From the NCBI GenBank assembly GCA_031216915.1, contig CM062289.1, positions 387,230,674 through 387,294,673 on the forward strand: 64,000 nt of DNA, read 5' to 3'. Below, one piece after another: positions 11,185 to 22,639 of the stretch (position 1 is its first letter; each line of letters starts with the position of its first letter). Under the pieces are notes generated by a model. That model was not told the origin of the DNA. It saw nothing but the letters and a program-made list of their open reading frames with translations, and ran no database searches. Both the position numbers and the translations under genes were made by a program. The stretch comes from Pictodentalium vernedei (lineage: Eukaryota > Mollusca > Scaphopoda > Dentaliida > Dentaliidae).

Positions 11185-12251
11185 CCGCTATCAACAATCA
11201 GCAAATAGGCGCGGCAGTCCTGTTAGACGTCGAAAAAGCATTTGACTCCGTTTGGCATAAATTAAAGTCAGAGTGAACAATGAAATGTCTGACAGTGCCC
11301 CCCCTTGAAGCAGGCACCCCCAAGGATCCGTCCTAAGCCCCCTCCTTTACATCTTCTATGTAAATGACCTATCAACAATCAGCAAATAGGCGCGGCAGTC
11401 CTGTTAGACGTCGAAAAAGCATTTGACTCCGTTTGGCATAAATTAAAGTCAGAGTGAACAATGAAATGTCTGACAGTGTCCCCCTTGAAGCAGGCACCCC
11501 CAAGGATCCGTCCTAAGCCCCCCTCCTTTTACATCTTCTATGTAAATGACCTTAACTTCTCCGAGGAACGTGTTCAAGTCTCCCAACTCGCGGATGATAA
11601 GGGCCTCTGGGACTCTAACAATACGGCCAATCTGCTCCAAAAACCCCTGCAACGCGCTCTCGATGACCTAGAACAATGGTGTGCCAAATGGAGAATTAAG
11701 CTAAACGCCAATAAAACCCAACGAATCACCTTTACCTGCAAGAAAAATAAACGTGATTTTGACCTAAAACTTATGGATAACACCCTCCCAGAATGCAAAG
11801 AAGCGAAATTCCTGGGCATCACCATTGATCAAAAATAGTCCTTTAACATACACACCGACGACATGGCGAAAAAAGCCACCAAACGCATTAACTTACTAAA
11901 AATGCTTAAGGGAACTTCATGGGGGCCAACCAGTCCACTCTACTCAAACTATACAAAGCCTTTGTGCGCCCAGTACTCGAATACGGTGCAATCATACTAA
12001 CTGACCTCAAACAAACTAACATGGGAAAACTCCAGAAGGTCCAAAATCACGCGCTTGGAGTTGCCCTCCGCGCCCCATGGGACACACCCATCAAAACACT
12101 CCACGACAGGGCCGATATTCCCGCCATTAGAGACCGCCTAGCCACCCTGGCCGCGAAAAATCATGACCGGTTAGCCGAAAGTGAACTAATCTCCGAGCTT
12201 GGAGCCATTTGCGAAAGCCGACAAAAGCCCAAAAATTGCAATCAAAACTAA
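11185..12251 (+). pseudogene. Non-LTR retrotransposon reverse transcriptase, 3' part, broken
   Basis: Segments of a LINE RT can be read in order. The palm motif around LLDVEKAFDSVWH (about 11217) is followed by PQGSVLSPLL with YVNDL (translated across 11500-11550, partly frameshifted), then a QLADD catalytic motif near 11590 where FADD is usual. Next come WCAKWRIKLNANKT, FLGITID and, after a frame break at about 11838, LYKAFVRPVLEYG. This order is typical of CR1/jockey-group RT and its thumb. The fingers and endonuclease are missing, so it is 5'-truncated. A 181-bp tandem duplication (11189-11369 repeated from 11370) copies the palm region. At least one stop and several frameshifts make it inactive. 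It is followed directly by a tail array. Confidence 0.85.
11189..11550 (+). repeat. 181-bp tandem duplication inside the LINE remnant
   Basis: TATCAACAATCAGCAAATAG starts at 11189 and again at 11370. The two copies differ at a few positions in C- and T-runs, so the duplication is recent compared with the decay of the element. Confidence 0.9.
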
Positions 12252-12270
12252 GACCGCTCGAATAAAACTA

Positions 12271-12775
12271 GGGAACGACAAGGTGAACTAACAGGCAGAA
12301 AAACAGCTTAACTGTGGCCTTCTACCAGAAAGGGCTGCCTTCACCACCGACTCAAGTAAAATTAAATCAGGATTAAACATTGTTAAAAGCTAAATAAATT
12401 GGGAATGAGAAGGTGAATAAACAGGCAGAAAAACAGCTTAACTGTGGCCTTCTACCAGAAAGGGCTGCCTTCACCGACTTAACTAAAAATTACATCAGGA
12501 TTAAATACTGTTATAAAAACTAAATAATAAATAGGGAACGAGAATGTGAGTAAACAGGCAGAAAGGCAGCTTAACTGTGGCCTTCTACCAGAAAGGGCTG
12601 CCTTCACCGACTCAACTAAAAATTCCATCATGATTAAATACTGTTATAAAAACTAAATAACAAATAGGGAACGAGAAGGTGAATAAACAGGCAGAAAAAC
12701 AGCTTAACTGTGGCCTTCTACCAGAAAGGGCTGCCTTCACCGACTCAGCTTAAGATTAAACCTTAAGATTAAACA
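12271..12775 (+). repeat. 3'-tail tandem array, four ~130-bp units
   Basis: Units start GGGAACGA at 12271, 12401 (GGGAATGA), 12534 and 12667. Each contains AACAGGCAGAAA, AGCTTAACTGTGGCCTTCTA and AGAAAGGGCTGCCTTCACC. The array begins just after the RT reading frame ends, so it is most simply the amplified 3' untranslated region of that LINE. Confidence 0.85.
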
Positions 12776-13510
12776 AGATGTGCTACTTTTATCTTCACAG
12801 TTTACATACTTTAATGAAAACTAATTCTACCTTCTTCTTTTAAGCAGGTACACAGAAGATGCTTTTTGACCAGCACCCCAATAACCGCTACAGACAGTCT
12901 AACCGTTATGGAAACAGTCACCCCCACAGTTCCTGAACATCCTCCGTTCCATCCCTAAAAGTGGTCGACCACTTTAGGGGAGGCGAGCGTTGGTCCTGCG
13001 TCCCGCCTCTGCCCCTTTTTGTAAGCGCATTGCGCATCTTGTCCCAACCCAATAGGATTACAATGCAGGCCTGCCCCCGAACCAGGGAAGTTCGGGTCTT
13101 CTTTTTCTCGGTGGTCCCCGAAAGGGGTCGTGGTTGTTTTCCTTCAAAGAGTCCAACCAAACAGAGACAGTCTGGGGCAGATTATACTTACCAGTGATTG
13201 CCATCACCCATAATCATCCTCGAAGCGGCAGACTATACTTGCCCGAAAATCCAGATCGACTGCACCCTCGGGGAGAGGTAGTACCTTTGTGAGAGGACCC
13301 AACCTCTCACACTGGTCCTCACCCGAGGGTCCAACCGACATCAGCCAAGAGACCATCACGACGCAACTGGTGACACCGGCCGAGTACCTGAAGCAGTTTC
13401 TCCTTCAACACGCCTAGACATGTGAGGGCGAATCACCTACAGTCAATGAGGGTTGAAAGGGGCTTGTCCCCCATACCGTCCCTGCGCGCCTTCGGCGCGC
13501 GAAGCCATTC
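12776..13510. other. GC-richer, hairpin-dense segment, no gene recognised
   Basis: Several inverted repeats are clear. AAAGTGGT/ACCACTTT lies at about 12959-12978. GTGAGAGG/CCTCTCAC at 13289-13310 is enclosed by ACCCTCGGG/CCCGAGGGT (13264-13330). GCGCGCC/GGCGCGC flanks TTC at 13484-13500. Composition differs from the AT-rich neighbours. Short ORFs on both strands (12918-13160, 12961-13197) are unrecognised. It could be a structured RNA or a transposon segment; the function is unknown. Confidence 0.45.
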
Positions 13511-14070
13511 CTTTCGGGAACTGATCAATGCATTTTGTCCCTTGTCACCTCTTTGAGCTTCAAGTTTATTTTGTCTTGGCCAAGGATATAACACGAGAAT
13601 TGGAATAACACGAGAATTGGACTGCAGCTTCCTTTTTACACTGATCTGTTGTGAACTTTAGCGATCGAACATCTGACAAACGGTATACTTGCCAAAAAAC
13701 AGAATTTGTAGCTGTTTTATGGGTGATTTGCGACGGCACTTGAAGACTTGAGGCTTCTAGTAATGTTAAGGGTAACCGACAAGAACGTTTCAAGGTAAAA
13801 GAGTTAATTCCCTTGAAATGCGGAACTGAAGAAAGAGAAACACCGCAATACACCAACTTTGTTCAAGTAATATAATTTCCAAAAAATTGAAATAAAGACT
13901 GTTATACTCATGTTTATAGGTAGAAGGCCACTCGTAGTTGAAACAAATAGGATCAGAAAATGAAAAGTATGGTGAGAATACTATTATTCAAACGATAGAA
14001 TATTTGAAAATTAGTGATACAAATTACCGAAAAGAAAAACCGTTTCACAAACTTTCAGTATTTGATGCTA
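13511..14070. other. Unassigned
   Basis: A 96-codon minus-strand ORF (13566-13856) and a plus ORF (13938-14333) show no recognisable motif. The duplicated phrase AACACGAGAATTGGA occurs near 13600. Confidence 0.35.
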
Positions 14071-14074
14071 GTAC

Positions 14075-15700
14075 TTTGGGAAGTTGGGATCAGGTCGTTT
14101 CGTCCCATGGTCGTTTCGTCCCATTTTGGGCGTTTCGTCCTATTAGATTTTTCACTTTGGTCGTTTCGTCCCATGGCCATGTGAATTTTTGGGTGCGCCT
14201 TTATAGTTATACCGCAGATCCCCGATTTTACCGCAGGCTACCGCAGGTCCCTCAAAATTACCGCAGGTCCCTTGGTTTGCGGGGTATTATCTTTGTTTTA
14301 ACTAATAGTTCGAGGCAACTGTCGTCTCGTTGATATTTGGGGGTATTTTACACCAAAAATCAATAATAACGGAGCATATTTTTCCATTTACACTATATAA
14401 ACAACATAAACTTATCACACTCTTCGTGTCAAAACAACGTGTGCAGACCTATAAAACGATAACTAATATAAAAACTGTCTTCTATTGTACATAACATTCC
14501 GATATGCAATTCATCAGGCTTTCAGAGCTTGCCATGTGTCAGGAAAATTACCCATGATGGCATCCCACCCCATGTGGCCCCTGCCACACTCGGGAACATG
14601 ATTCAAAATATTTCAGCCTTGCAACTTTTTAACACTACTATATCGTATTTCTTGGTTGCAGCTTTTTGGTAATTTATTGCATTTATTGGGCATAAAAGGC
14701 AGGCTGTCGAGCATGACCATAGGTCCCAAAATCTACCATAAACTACCACAAGTCCCTTCTTTTGCAAAACAAGATGGCTGTTTCTTCCACAAGTCGAGGG
14801 ACCTGCAGTATATTAAAACTTTATCACAAGTTAGCGCAGGTCCATATGAATTATTTGCCTCCCCCCCCCCAAAAAAAACTCGGGCAATGTACCAGAGTTT
14901 TATGGGGGGGTGGGGGGGGGGGGGGGGGGGGGCAAGAGAGGGCTACCGCAGGTCCCTTTCAGTTTTTCCCCTCATCTTCACTATCTCCGTCATTTTCTGC
15001 ACAAATCGAGGGACCTGCGGTATATTAAAAACGTTACTATCACAAGCTACCGCGGGTCCTTTTTTAAGTATTTCCCTGCGGCATGTTAGAACTATCGTGA
15101 TCTAACATAAGTCCCCTGGTCATCCCACTCCAAGCCTCACTATTAGGGTGAAAAATTCATGAAAAAAGGAACCTGCGGCAGAACAAAACTACCAGAAGCT
15201 ATTGGAATTGGGATGCATTACCATGTAAAAAAATTATAATGAAACTGTTTTTTAGTTGATGATCAAAACTGGTTGTCTTAACATATTTTTAATATACCGC
15301 ATGTCGCTTGTTTTGCTGTTACCTTCACAAAACAACGGACCTGCGGTAAAATAAAAGCTACCGCAGGTCCCTTTTAGTTTTTCCCCTCATATTCACTATC
15401 TCCGTCATTTACTGCAGGTGAATACTGATAAATATTTTGTTTCGCGGGGACTCTGGGATGAGACCGGTCTGCGCCGTAGGGGTATCCTTACCACAGGTCA
15501 CTAAATCCTTCGCATATTTATTTTTAATATACCGCAGGTCCCTCGTTTTGCTGTTACTCCCACAAATCGAGGGACCTGCGGTATATTAAAAACGTTACTA
15601 TCATAAGCTACCGCGGGTCCTTTTTAATTATTTCCCTGTGGCATGTTAGAAACTATCGTGATCTACCATATTATATTTCTGATTTTATGCAGGCCCTTGT
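14075..15700 (+). repeat. Left arm of a 10-kb inverted-repeat composite
   Basis: This arm is the inverse of 22640-24095. Matching landmarks in order are GGTGCGCCTTTAT, ATTATCTTTGTTTTAACTA, ACACTATATAAACAACATAA, AAAACAAGATGGCTGTTTC, ACTCTGGGATGAGACCGGTC and CACTAAATCCTTCGCATA. It is studded with ACCGCAGGTCCC in both orientations. A perfect 23-bp stem lies at 15522-15545 / 15568-15590. The outer end carries three or four copies of GTCGTTTCGTCCCA (about 14096-14175). The small ORFs are not supported. Confidence 0.85.
14912..14932 (+). repeat. Poly-G tract
   Basis: About 21 consecutive G in the left arm. The right arm has a G run at the corresponding region (23320-23337) rather than C, so the two tracts are not simply inherited inverted copies. 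Confidence 0.8.
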
Positions 15701-15773
15701 TTTGCTGGTATCACTGTTGCCCCTGTTCCATATAACTGCAGAGTTCGTTATGGAGCCTATATTAAATGAAAGT

Positions 15774-18545
15774 GTCAATGACACTGTAGCTTAATGTTCA
15801 TTTCTGTTCCCTGTATGCTATGTTTATGATAAAAATAATATGAGGTGTACACTGTACTAAAGATCTGAGGGGTGGGTTAATATGACCTCACAGTTAATAT
15901 ATGTGGCCCTCACAGTTAACATATATCAACAAAATTACAATGAAATTATTCCAAAATGAGTCATCCTATCAAGCTACAATAAAATCCCTTCATAATTATG
16001 ACCTGTAGACTGTTCTAAAGGTTTTCGGGCTTTGGGCCCCTGAAGCCGTCACAGTTGCCCACTCGTGTCCAAAAGGGGATGTTCTCATCTAGACATTATA
16101 TGAAGTCAACCTACCAAGTTACAATGAAATCCCTTCATAAATATGACCTTAGACTGTGCTAAAGGTTTTCGGGCTTCGGGCTCGGGCAGCCATCATGGTT
16201 GAATAATCGCAAGCAAAGGGGACAATCTCATCTGGGCATCATCTGGAGTGATCCTGCAAAGTTACAATGAAATCCCTTCATAAATATGACCTGTAGACTG
16301 TGTTCAAGGTTTTCGGGCTTCGGGCACCTGTGGCCATCACAGTTGACCAATCACGACCAAAAGGGGATGTCATCATCTAGGCATTATATGGAGTCAACCT
16401 AACAATGTTACAATGAAATCCTTCTATAAATATAAACTTTTGCCTATGCTAAAGGTTTTTGGGCTCGGGCACCCACCAAGGCTGAATGATCACGGCCAAA
16501 ATGGGATGTTCTCATCTTGACCTTATTTGGAGTCAACCTACCAAGTTACTATGAAATCCCTTCATAAATATGACCTGTAGACAGTGCTAAAGGTTTTGGG
16601 CTTCGGGCACCTTTAGCCGTCAAAGTTGCCCAAACATGTCCAAAAGGGGACGTTCTCATCTAGGCATTATATGAAGTCAACCTACCAAGTTACAATGAAA
16701 TCCCTTCACAAATATGACTTGTAGACTGTGCTTAAGGTTTTCGGGCTTCAGGCAGCCATCATGGTTGAATAATCGCAACCAAAGGGGACAATCTCATCTG
16801 GGCATCATCTGGAATGATCCTATGAAGTTACAATGAAATCCCTTCATAAATATGGCCTGTAGACTGTGCTCAAGGTTTTTGGGCTTTGGGCACTTGTAGC
16901 CAACACAGCTGACCAATTACGACCAAAAGGGGATGTCATCATCTAGGCATTATATGGAGTCAACCTAATAGGTTACAATGAAATCCTTCCATAAATATGA
17001 CCTTTTACCTATGCTAAAGGTTTTTGGGCTCGGGCACCCATCAAGGCTGAATGATCGCGATCAAAAGGGGACGTTCTCATCTAGACATTATTTGGAGCCA
17101 TCCTACCAAGTTGCAATGAAATCCCCTCATAAATATGACCTGTAGACTGTGCTAAAGGTTTTCGGGCTTCGGGCACCTTTAGCTGTCACAGTTGCCCAAT
17201 CATGTCCAAAAGGGGACGTTCTCATCTAGACATTATATGAAGTTAACCTACCAAGTTACAATGAAATCCCTTCATAAATTTGACCTGTAGACTGTGCTAA
17301 ACGTTTTTGGGCTCGGGCAGCCATCATGGGTGAATGATCACACATTCTCATCTAGACATTATATGAAGTTAACCTACCAAGTTACAATGAAATCCCTTCA
17401 TAAATATGACCTGTAGACTGTGCTAAAGGTTTTCGGGCTTCGGGCTTGGGCAGCCGTCATGGGTGAATGATCGCAACCATAGGGGACAATCTCATCTGAG
17501 CATCATCTGGAGTGATCCTAAGAAGTTACAATGAAATCCCTTCATAAATATGACCTGTAGACTGTGCTCAAGGTTTTCGGGCTTCGGGCACTTGTAGCCA
17601 TCACAACTGACCAATTACAACCGAAAGGGGATGTCATCATCTAGGCATTATATGGAGTCAACCTAACAGGTTACAATGAAATCCTTCCATAAATATGACC
17701 TTTTGCCTATGCTAAAGGTTTTTGGGCTCGGGCACCCATCAAGGCTGAATGATCGCGATCAAAATGGGACGTTCTCATCTAGACATTATTTGGAGTCATC
17801 CTGCCAAGTTACAATGAAATCATTTCATAAATATGACCTCTAGACTGTGCTAAAGGTTTTCGGGCTTCGGGCTCCTGTAGCCGTCTAAGTTGCCCAATCA
17901 CGTCCAAAGGGGGACTTTCTCATCTAGACATTGTATGAAGTCAACCCACCAAGTTACAATGAAATTCCTCAATAAATATGACCTGTAGACTGTGCTAAAG
18001 GTTTTCGGGTTTTGGGCTCGGGCAGTCGTCATGGTTGGCAGATCATGCCCAAATGGGGAAATTCGCATCTAGACATCATAAGGAGTCATCCTACCAAGTT
18101 ACAATGAAATCCCTCCACATTAAACATGACCTGCAGACTGTGTTAAAAGTTTTTGGGTTTCGGGCTTGGGCAGCCATCACGGTTGATAGATCATGCCCAA
18201 AAGGGGACGTTCTTGTCTAGGCACTATACAGAGGCATCCTACCAAGTTACAATGAAATCCCTTCATAAATACGACCTGTAGACTGTGCTAATGGTTTTCG
18301 GGTTTTGGGCTCGGGCAGCCATACCGGTTGCCCGACCGCGACCAAAAGGGGACGTTCTCATCTAGACATGACCCCAAACCTGCATATGAAATTTCGTGAC
18401 GATCAGACAAGAACTGCGGGGTGTAGCCCGTGCTAAAGGAAATGTGAACAGACGTCACAGACTCACAGACTCACATACTAACAGACTCACAGACTTCCGC
18501 ACGTGTGATGGCAATAGCTTATCTTGACTATGTCAAGTTAAGCTA
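15774..18545 (-). mobile_element. Array element B (inverted relative of A and C)
   Basis: Reading the minus strand from 18545, it opens with TAGCTTAACTTGACATAGTC and runs through about 18 core repeats of ~140 bp. It closes with GCTACAGTGTCATTGACACT and TTTCATTT at 15774. Sub-families alternate with a higher-order pattern: units with AGCCTTG...ATCATTC, units with the GGTCGTGATTGGTC phrase and units with TTGGGCACGATTGGGC recur in the same order in A and B. No coding capacity is seen. It sits between the two arms of the 10-kb composite. Confidence 0.65.
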
Positions 18546-18654
18546 AAAATGAAAGATAAAGCCGTGTAAAAAATATACATTATCTCCTTAAAAGTTTCAT
18601 TGTTTAGTTGTCACTGATTAGATATCCTTGTCACTGATTAGATATTAAAGTTCC

Positions 18655-21600
18655 AAAATATAGCTTCATTATCCCCGCATTTTAAAAAATGCGGGGATAT
18701 TGTCATGATCTCCGTCCGTACGTCCGTACATCCGTACGTCCGTACATCCGTACATCCGTACGTCCGGTTTTGTAATTCGAAACGCTGTAACTTTCTACAG
18801 TTGTTCGATAGGGTCTGTGCAACCCCAAAATACAACTTTTAAATTTTTGTGCCACCAGGTGGCTTCTGTGGAGCCACTTAAAAAATGTGTTATTTTTTCA
18901 CTTTTTTGCTGAATAGTCCCAACCTATGTAATTCGGAGTTCTAAAATTACACTAGGGTGTTGCTAAATGATCTGTAGATATGTAGGAAGGTTTCGGATTT
19001 TTCGGGTGCCACGTGGCTGTGCCACCGTAGCCACTTTTGTGTTTTCTTAGACCGTTTCTGGCAAAAGGCTCATAGGATATGTAATTCGAAATGCTAAATC
19101 CATGCTCAGATGTTGCAGTAGGGTCTATAGATGCGCACGAAGGTTTCGGATTTTTCGGGTGCCACGTGGCTGTGTCACCGTAGCCACTTTCGTGTTTTCT
19201 TAGATCGTTTCTGGCGAAAGGCTCGTAGGGAATGTAATTCGAAATGCTAAAACCATGCTCATATCTTGCAGTAGGGACTATAGATGCGCACAAAGGTTTC
19301 GGATTTTTCGGGTGCCACGTGGCTGTGCCACCGTAGCCACTTTGGTGTTTTCTTAGACTGTTTCTGGCGAAAGGCTCCTAGGGTATGTAATTCGAAATGC
19401 TAAAACCATGCTCACATGTTGCAGTGGGGTCTGTAGATGCACACGAAGGTTTCGGATTTTCCAGGTGCCACGTGGCTGTGCCACCATTGCCACTTTTGTG
19501 TTTTCTTAGACAGTTTCCGGTGAAAGGCTCCTAGGGTATGTAATACGAAACGCTAAAACCATGCTCAAATGTTGCAGTGGGGTCTGTAGATGTGCACGAA
19601 GGTTTCCGATTTTTCAGGTGCCACGTGGCTGTGCCACCATTGCCACTTTTGTGTTTTCTTAGACCATTTCCGGCGAAAGGCTCCTAAGGTATGTAATTCG
19701 AAATGCTAAAACCATGCTCAAATGTTGCAGTGGGGTCTGTAGATGCGCACGAAGGTTTCGGATTTTTCAGGTGCCACGTGGCGGTGCCACGTGGCTGTGC
19801 CACCGTTGCCACTTTTGTGTTTTCTTAGACCGTTTCCGGCGAAAGGCTCCTAGGGTATGTAATTCGAAACGCTAAAACCATGCTCAAATGTTGCAGTGCT
19901 GTCTGTAGATGCGCACGAAGGTTTCGGATTTTTCAGGTGCCACGTGGCTGTGCCACCGTTGCCACTTTTGTGTTTTCTTAGACCGTTTCCGACGAAAGGC
20001 TCCTAGGGTTTGTAATTCGAAACGCTAAAACCATGCTCAAATGTTGCAGTGGGGTCTGTAGATGTGCACGAAGGTTTCGGATTTTTCAGCTGCCACGTGG
20101 CTGCGCCATCATTGCCACTTTCGTGTTTTCTTAGACCGTTTCTGGCGAAAGGCTCCTAGGGTATGTAATTCGAAACGCTAAAACCATGCTCAAATGTTGC
20201 AGTAGGGTCTGTAGATGTGCACGAAGGTTTCCGATTTTTCAGGTGCCACGTGGCTGTGCCACCATTGCCACTTTTGTGTTTTCTTAGCCTGTTTGCGGCA
20301 AAAGGCTCCTAGGGTATGTAATTTGAAATGCTAAAACCATGCTCAAATGTTGCAGTAGGGTCTGTAGCTGCGCACGAAGGTTTCAGATTTTTCAGGTGCC
20401 ACGTGGCTGTGCCACCGTTGCCACTTTTGTGTTTCTTAGACCGTTTCCGGCGAAAGGCTCCTAGGGTATGTAATTCGAAACGCTAAAACCATGCTCAAAT
20501 GTTGCAGTGGGGTCTGTAGATGCGCCCAAAGGTTTCGGATTTTTCAGCTGCCATGTGGCTGCGCCACCATTGCCACTTTCGTGTTTTTTTAGACCGTTTC
20601 CATCGAAAGGCTCCTAGGGTATGTAATTCGAAACACTAAAATCATGCTCAAATGTTGCAGTGAGGTCTGTAGATGCGCACGAAGGCTTCGGATTTTTCAG
20701 CTGCCATGTGGCTGCGCCACCATTGCCACTTTCGTGTTTTCTTAGACCGTTTCCGGCGAAAGGCTCCTAGGGTATGTAATTCGAAACGCTAAAACCATGC
20801 TCAAATATTGCAGTAGGGTCTCTAGATGTGCACGAAGGTTTCAGATTTTTTAGGTGCCACGTGGCTGTGCCACCGTTGCCACTTTTGTGTTTTCTTAGAC
20901 TGTTTCCGGCAAAAGGCTCCTAGGGTATGTAATTCGAAACGCTAAAACCATGCTCAAATGTTGCAGTAGGGTCTATAGATGTGCACCAAGGTTTCGGATT
21001 TTTCAGGTGCCACGTGGCTGTGCTACCGTTGCCACTTTTGTGTTTTCTTAGACTGTTTCCGGCGAAAGGCTCCTAGGGTATGTAATTCGAAATGCTAAAA
21101 CCATGCTCAAGTGTTGCAGTGGGGTCTGTAGATGCGCACGGAGGTTTAGGATTTTTTAGGTGCCACGTGGCTGCGACACCATTGCCACTTTCGTGTTTTC
21201 TTAGACCATTTCCGGCGAAAGGCTGCAAGGGTATGTAATTCGGAATGCTAAAACCATGCTCAAATGTTGCAGTAGGGTCTGTAGATGTGCACGAAGGTTT
21301 CCGATTTTTCAGGTGCCAAGTGGCTGTGCCACCATTGCCACTTTTGTGTTTCCTTAGACCGTTTCTGGTGAAAGGCTCCTATGGTATGTAATTCGAAATG
21401 CTAAAACCATGCTCAAATGTTGCAGTGGGGTCTGTAGATGCGCACGAAGGTTTTGGATTTTTCAGGTGCCACGTGGCTGTGCCACCGTTGCCACTTTTGT
21501 GTTTTCTTAGACCGTTTCCGACGAAAGGCTCCTAGGGTATGTAATTCGAAATGCTAAAACCATGCTCAAATGTTTCAGTGGGGTCTGTAGATGTGCACGA

Positions 21601-22580
21601 AGGTTTCAGATTTTTCAGCTGCCTAGTGGCTGTGCTGTTTCCACTTTCATGTTTTCTTAGACCGTTTCCGGCAAAAGGCTCCTAGGGTATGTAATTCGAA
21701 ATCCTAAAACCATGCTCAAATGTTGCAGTAGGGTCTGTAGATGCGCACGAAGGTTTTGGATTTCTGGGGTGCCATGTGGCTTTGCTACCGTTGCCTCTTT
21801 CATGTTCTCTTAGACCATTTCCGGTGAAAGGCTCCTACAGTATGTATTTCGAAATGGTAAAACCATGCTCAAATGTTGCAGTAGGGTCTGTAGATGTGCA
21901 CAAAGATTTTGGATTTTTCAGGTGCCACGTGGCTGTGCCTCCATTGCCACTTTCGTGTTTTCTTAGACCGTTTCCGGCGAAAGGCTCCTAGAGTATGTAA
22001 TTCAAAATGCTAAAACCATGCTGAGATGTTGCAGTAGAGTCTGTAAATGCGTAGGAAGGTTTTGGATTTTTTGGGTGCTAAGTGGCTGTGTCACCGTTGC
22101 CACTTTTGTGTTTTCTTAGACCATTTCCGGCGAAAGGCTCCTAGGGTATGTAATTCGAAATGCTAAACGCATGCTTAAATGTTGCAGTAAGGTCTGTAGA
22201 TGCGTACAAAGGTTTCAGATTTTTCAGATGCCACGTGGCAGAGCCACCGTTTTTCTTTGATGTTTTCTTAGATCATTTCCGGCGAAAAGCTCCCAGAGTA
22301 TGTAATTTGAAATGCTAAAACTATGCTCAAAGTTGCAGTAGGGTCTGTAGATGTGCACGAAGGTTTCGGATTTTTGGGGTGCCACCATTGCCACTTTCAT
22401 GTTTTCTTAGACCGTTTCCGGCGAAAGGCTCCCAGGGTACATGTATGTAATTCGAAACGCTAAAACCATGCCCAAATGTTGCAGTGGAGTCTGTAGGTGC
22501 GCACGAAGCTGTGTCACCTGTGCCACTCAAAGTCAAGGATGCAAATGCGGGGATACACTATAGTGTGCTTTGCACACAAG
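18655..22580 (+). mobile_element. Array element G: ~23 units of a 153-bp satellite
   Basis: The 5' end is a 13-bp-arm hairpin, TATCCCCGCATTTT / AAAATGCGGGGATA (18670-18699), followed by a CCGTACGTCCGTACATCCG microsatellite (about 18710-18768). Satellite units from 18940 to 22530 carry GCTAAAACCATGCTCAAATG, GATGCGCACGAAGGTTTCGG, GGTGCCACGTGGCTGTGCCA and TTTTCTTAGACCGTTTCCGG. At the 3' end AAATGCGGGGATA recurs at 22543-22555, followed by the hairpin GTGTGCTTTGCACAC (22563-22577). ORFs inside are repeat artefacts. The layout (5' hairpin, GTCCGT repeat, tandem cores, inverted copy of the 5' end, 3' hairpin) matches pearl/Helentron-derived elements. Confidence 0.7.
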
Positions 22581-22639
22581 TGACACCATGTAGTTATTTT
22601 TTTTCATGGTAATACTTCTGACACCAAAGAATACCGGGT

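Noticed and set aside
13180..13260. U1 snRNA, because of ATACTTACC
   Set aside because: Only the first nine bases match; downstream stems and an Sm site are absent.
14656..15105. 149-codon ORF in the left arm
   Set aside because: It crosses a poly-G tract and motif repeats and has no homologous open frame in the right arm.
18952..22536. ORFs in the 153-bp satellite
   Set aside because: They are repeat translations with no codon logic and reappear in each unit.
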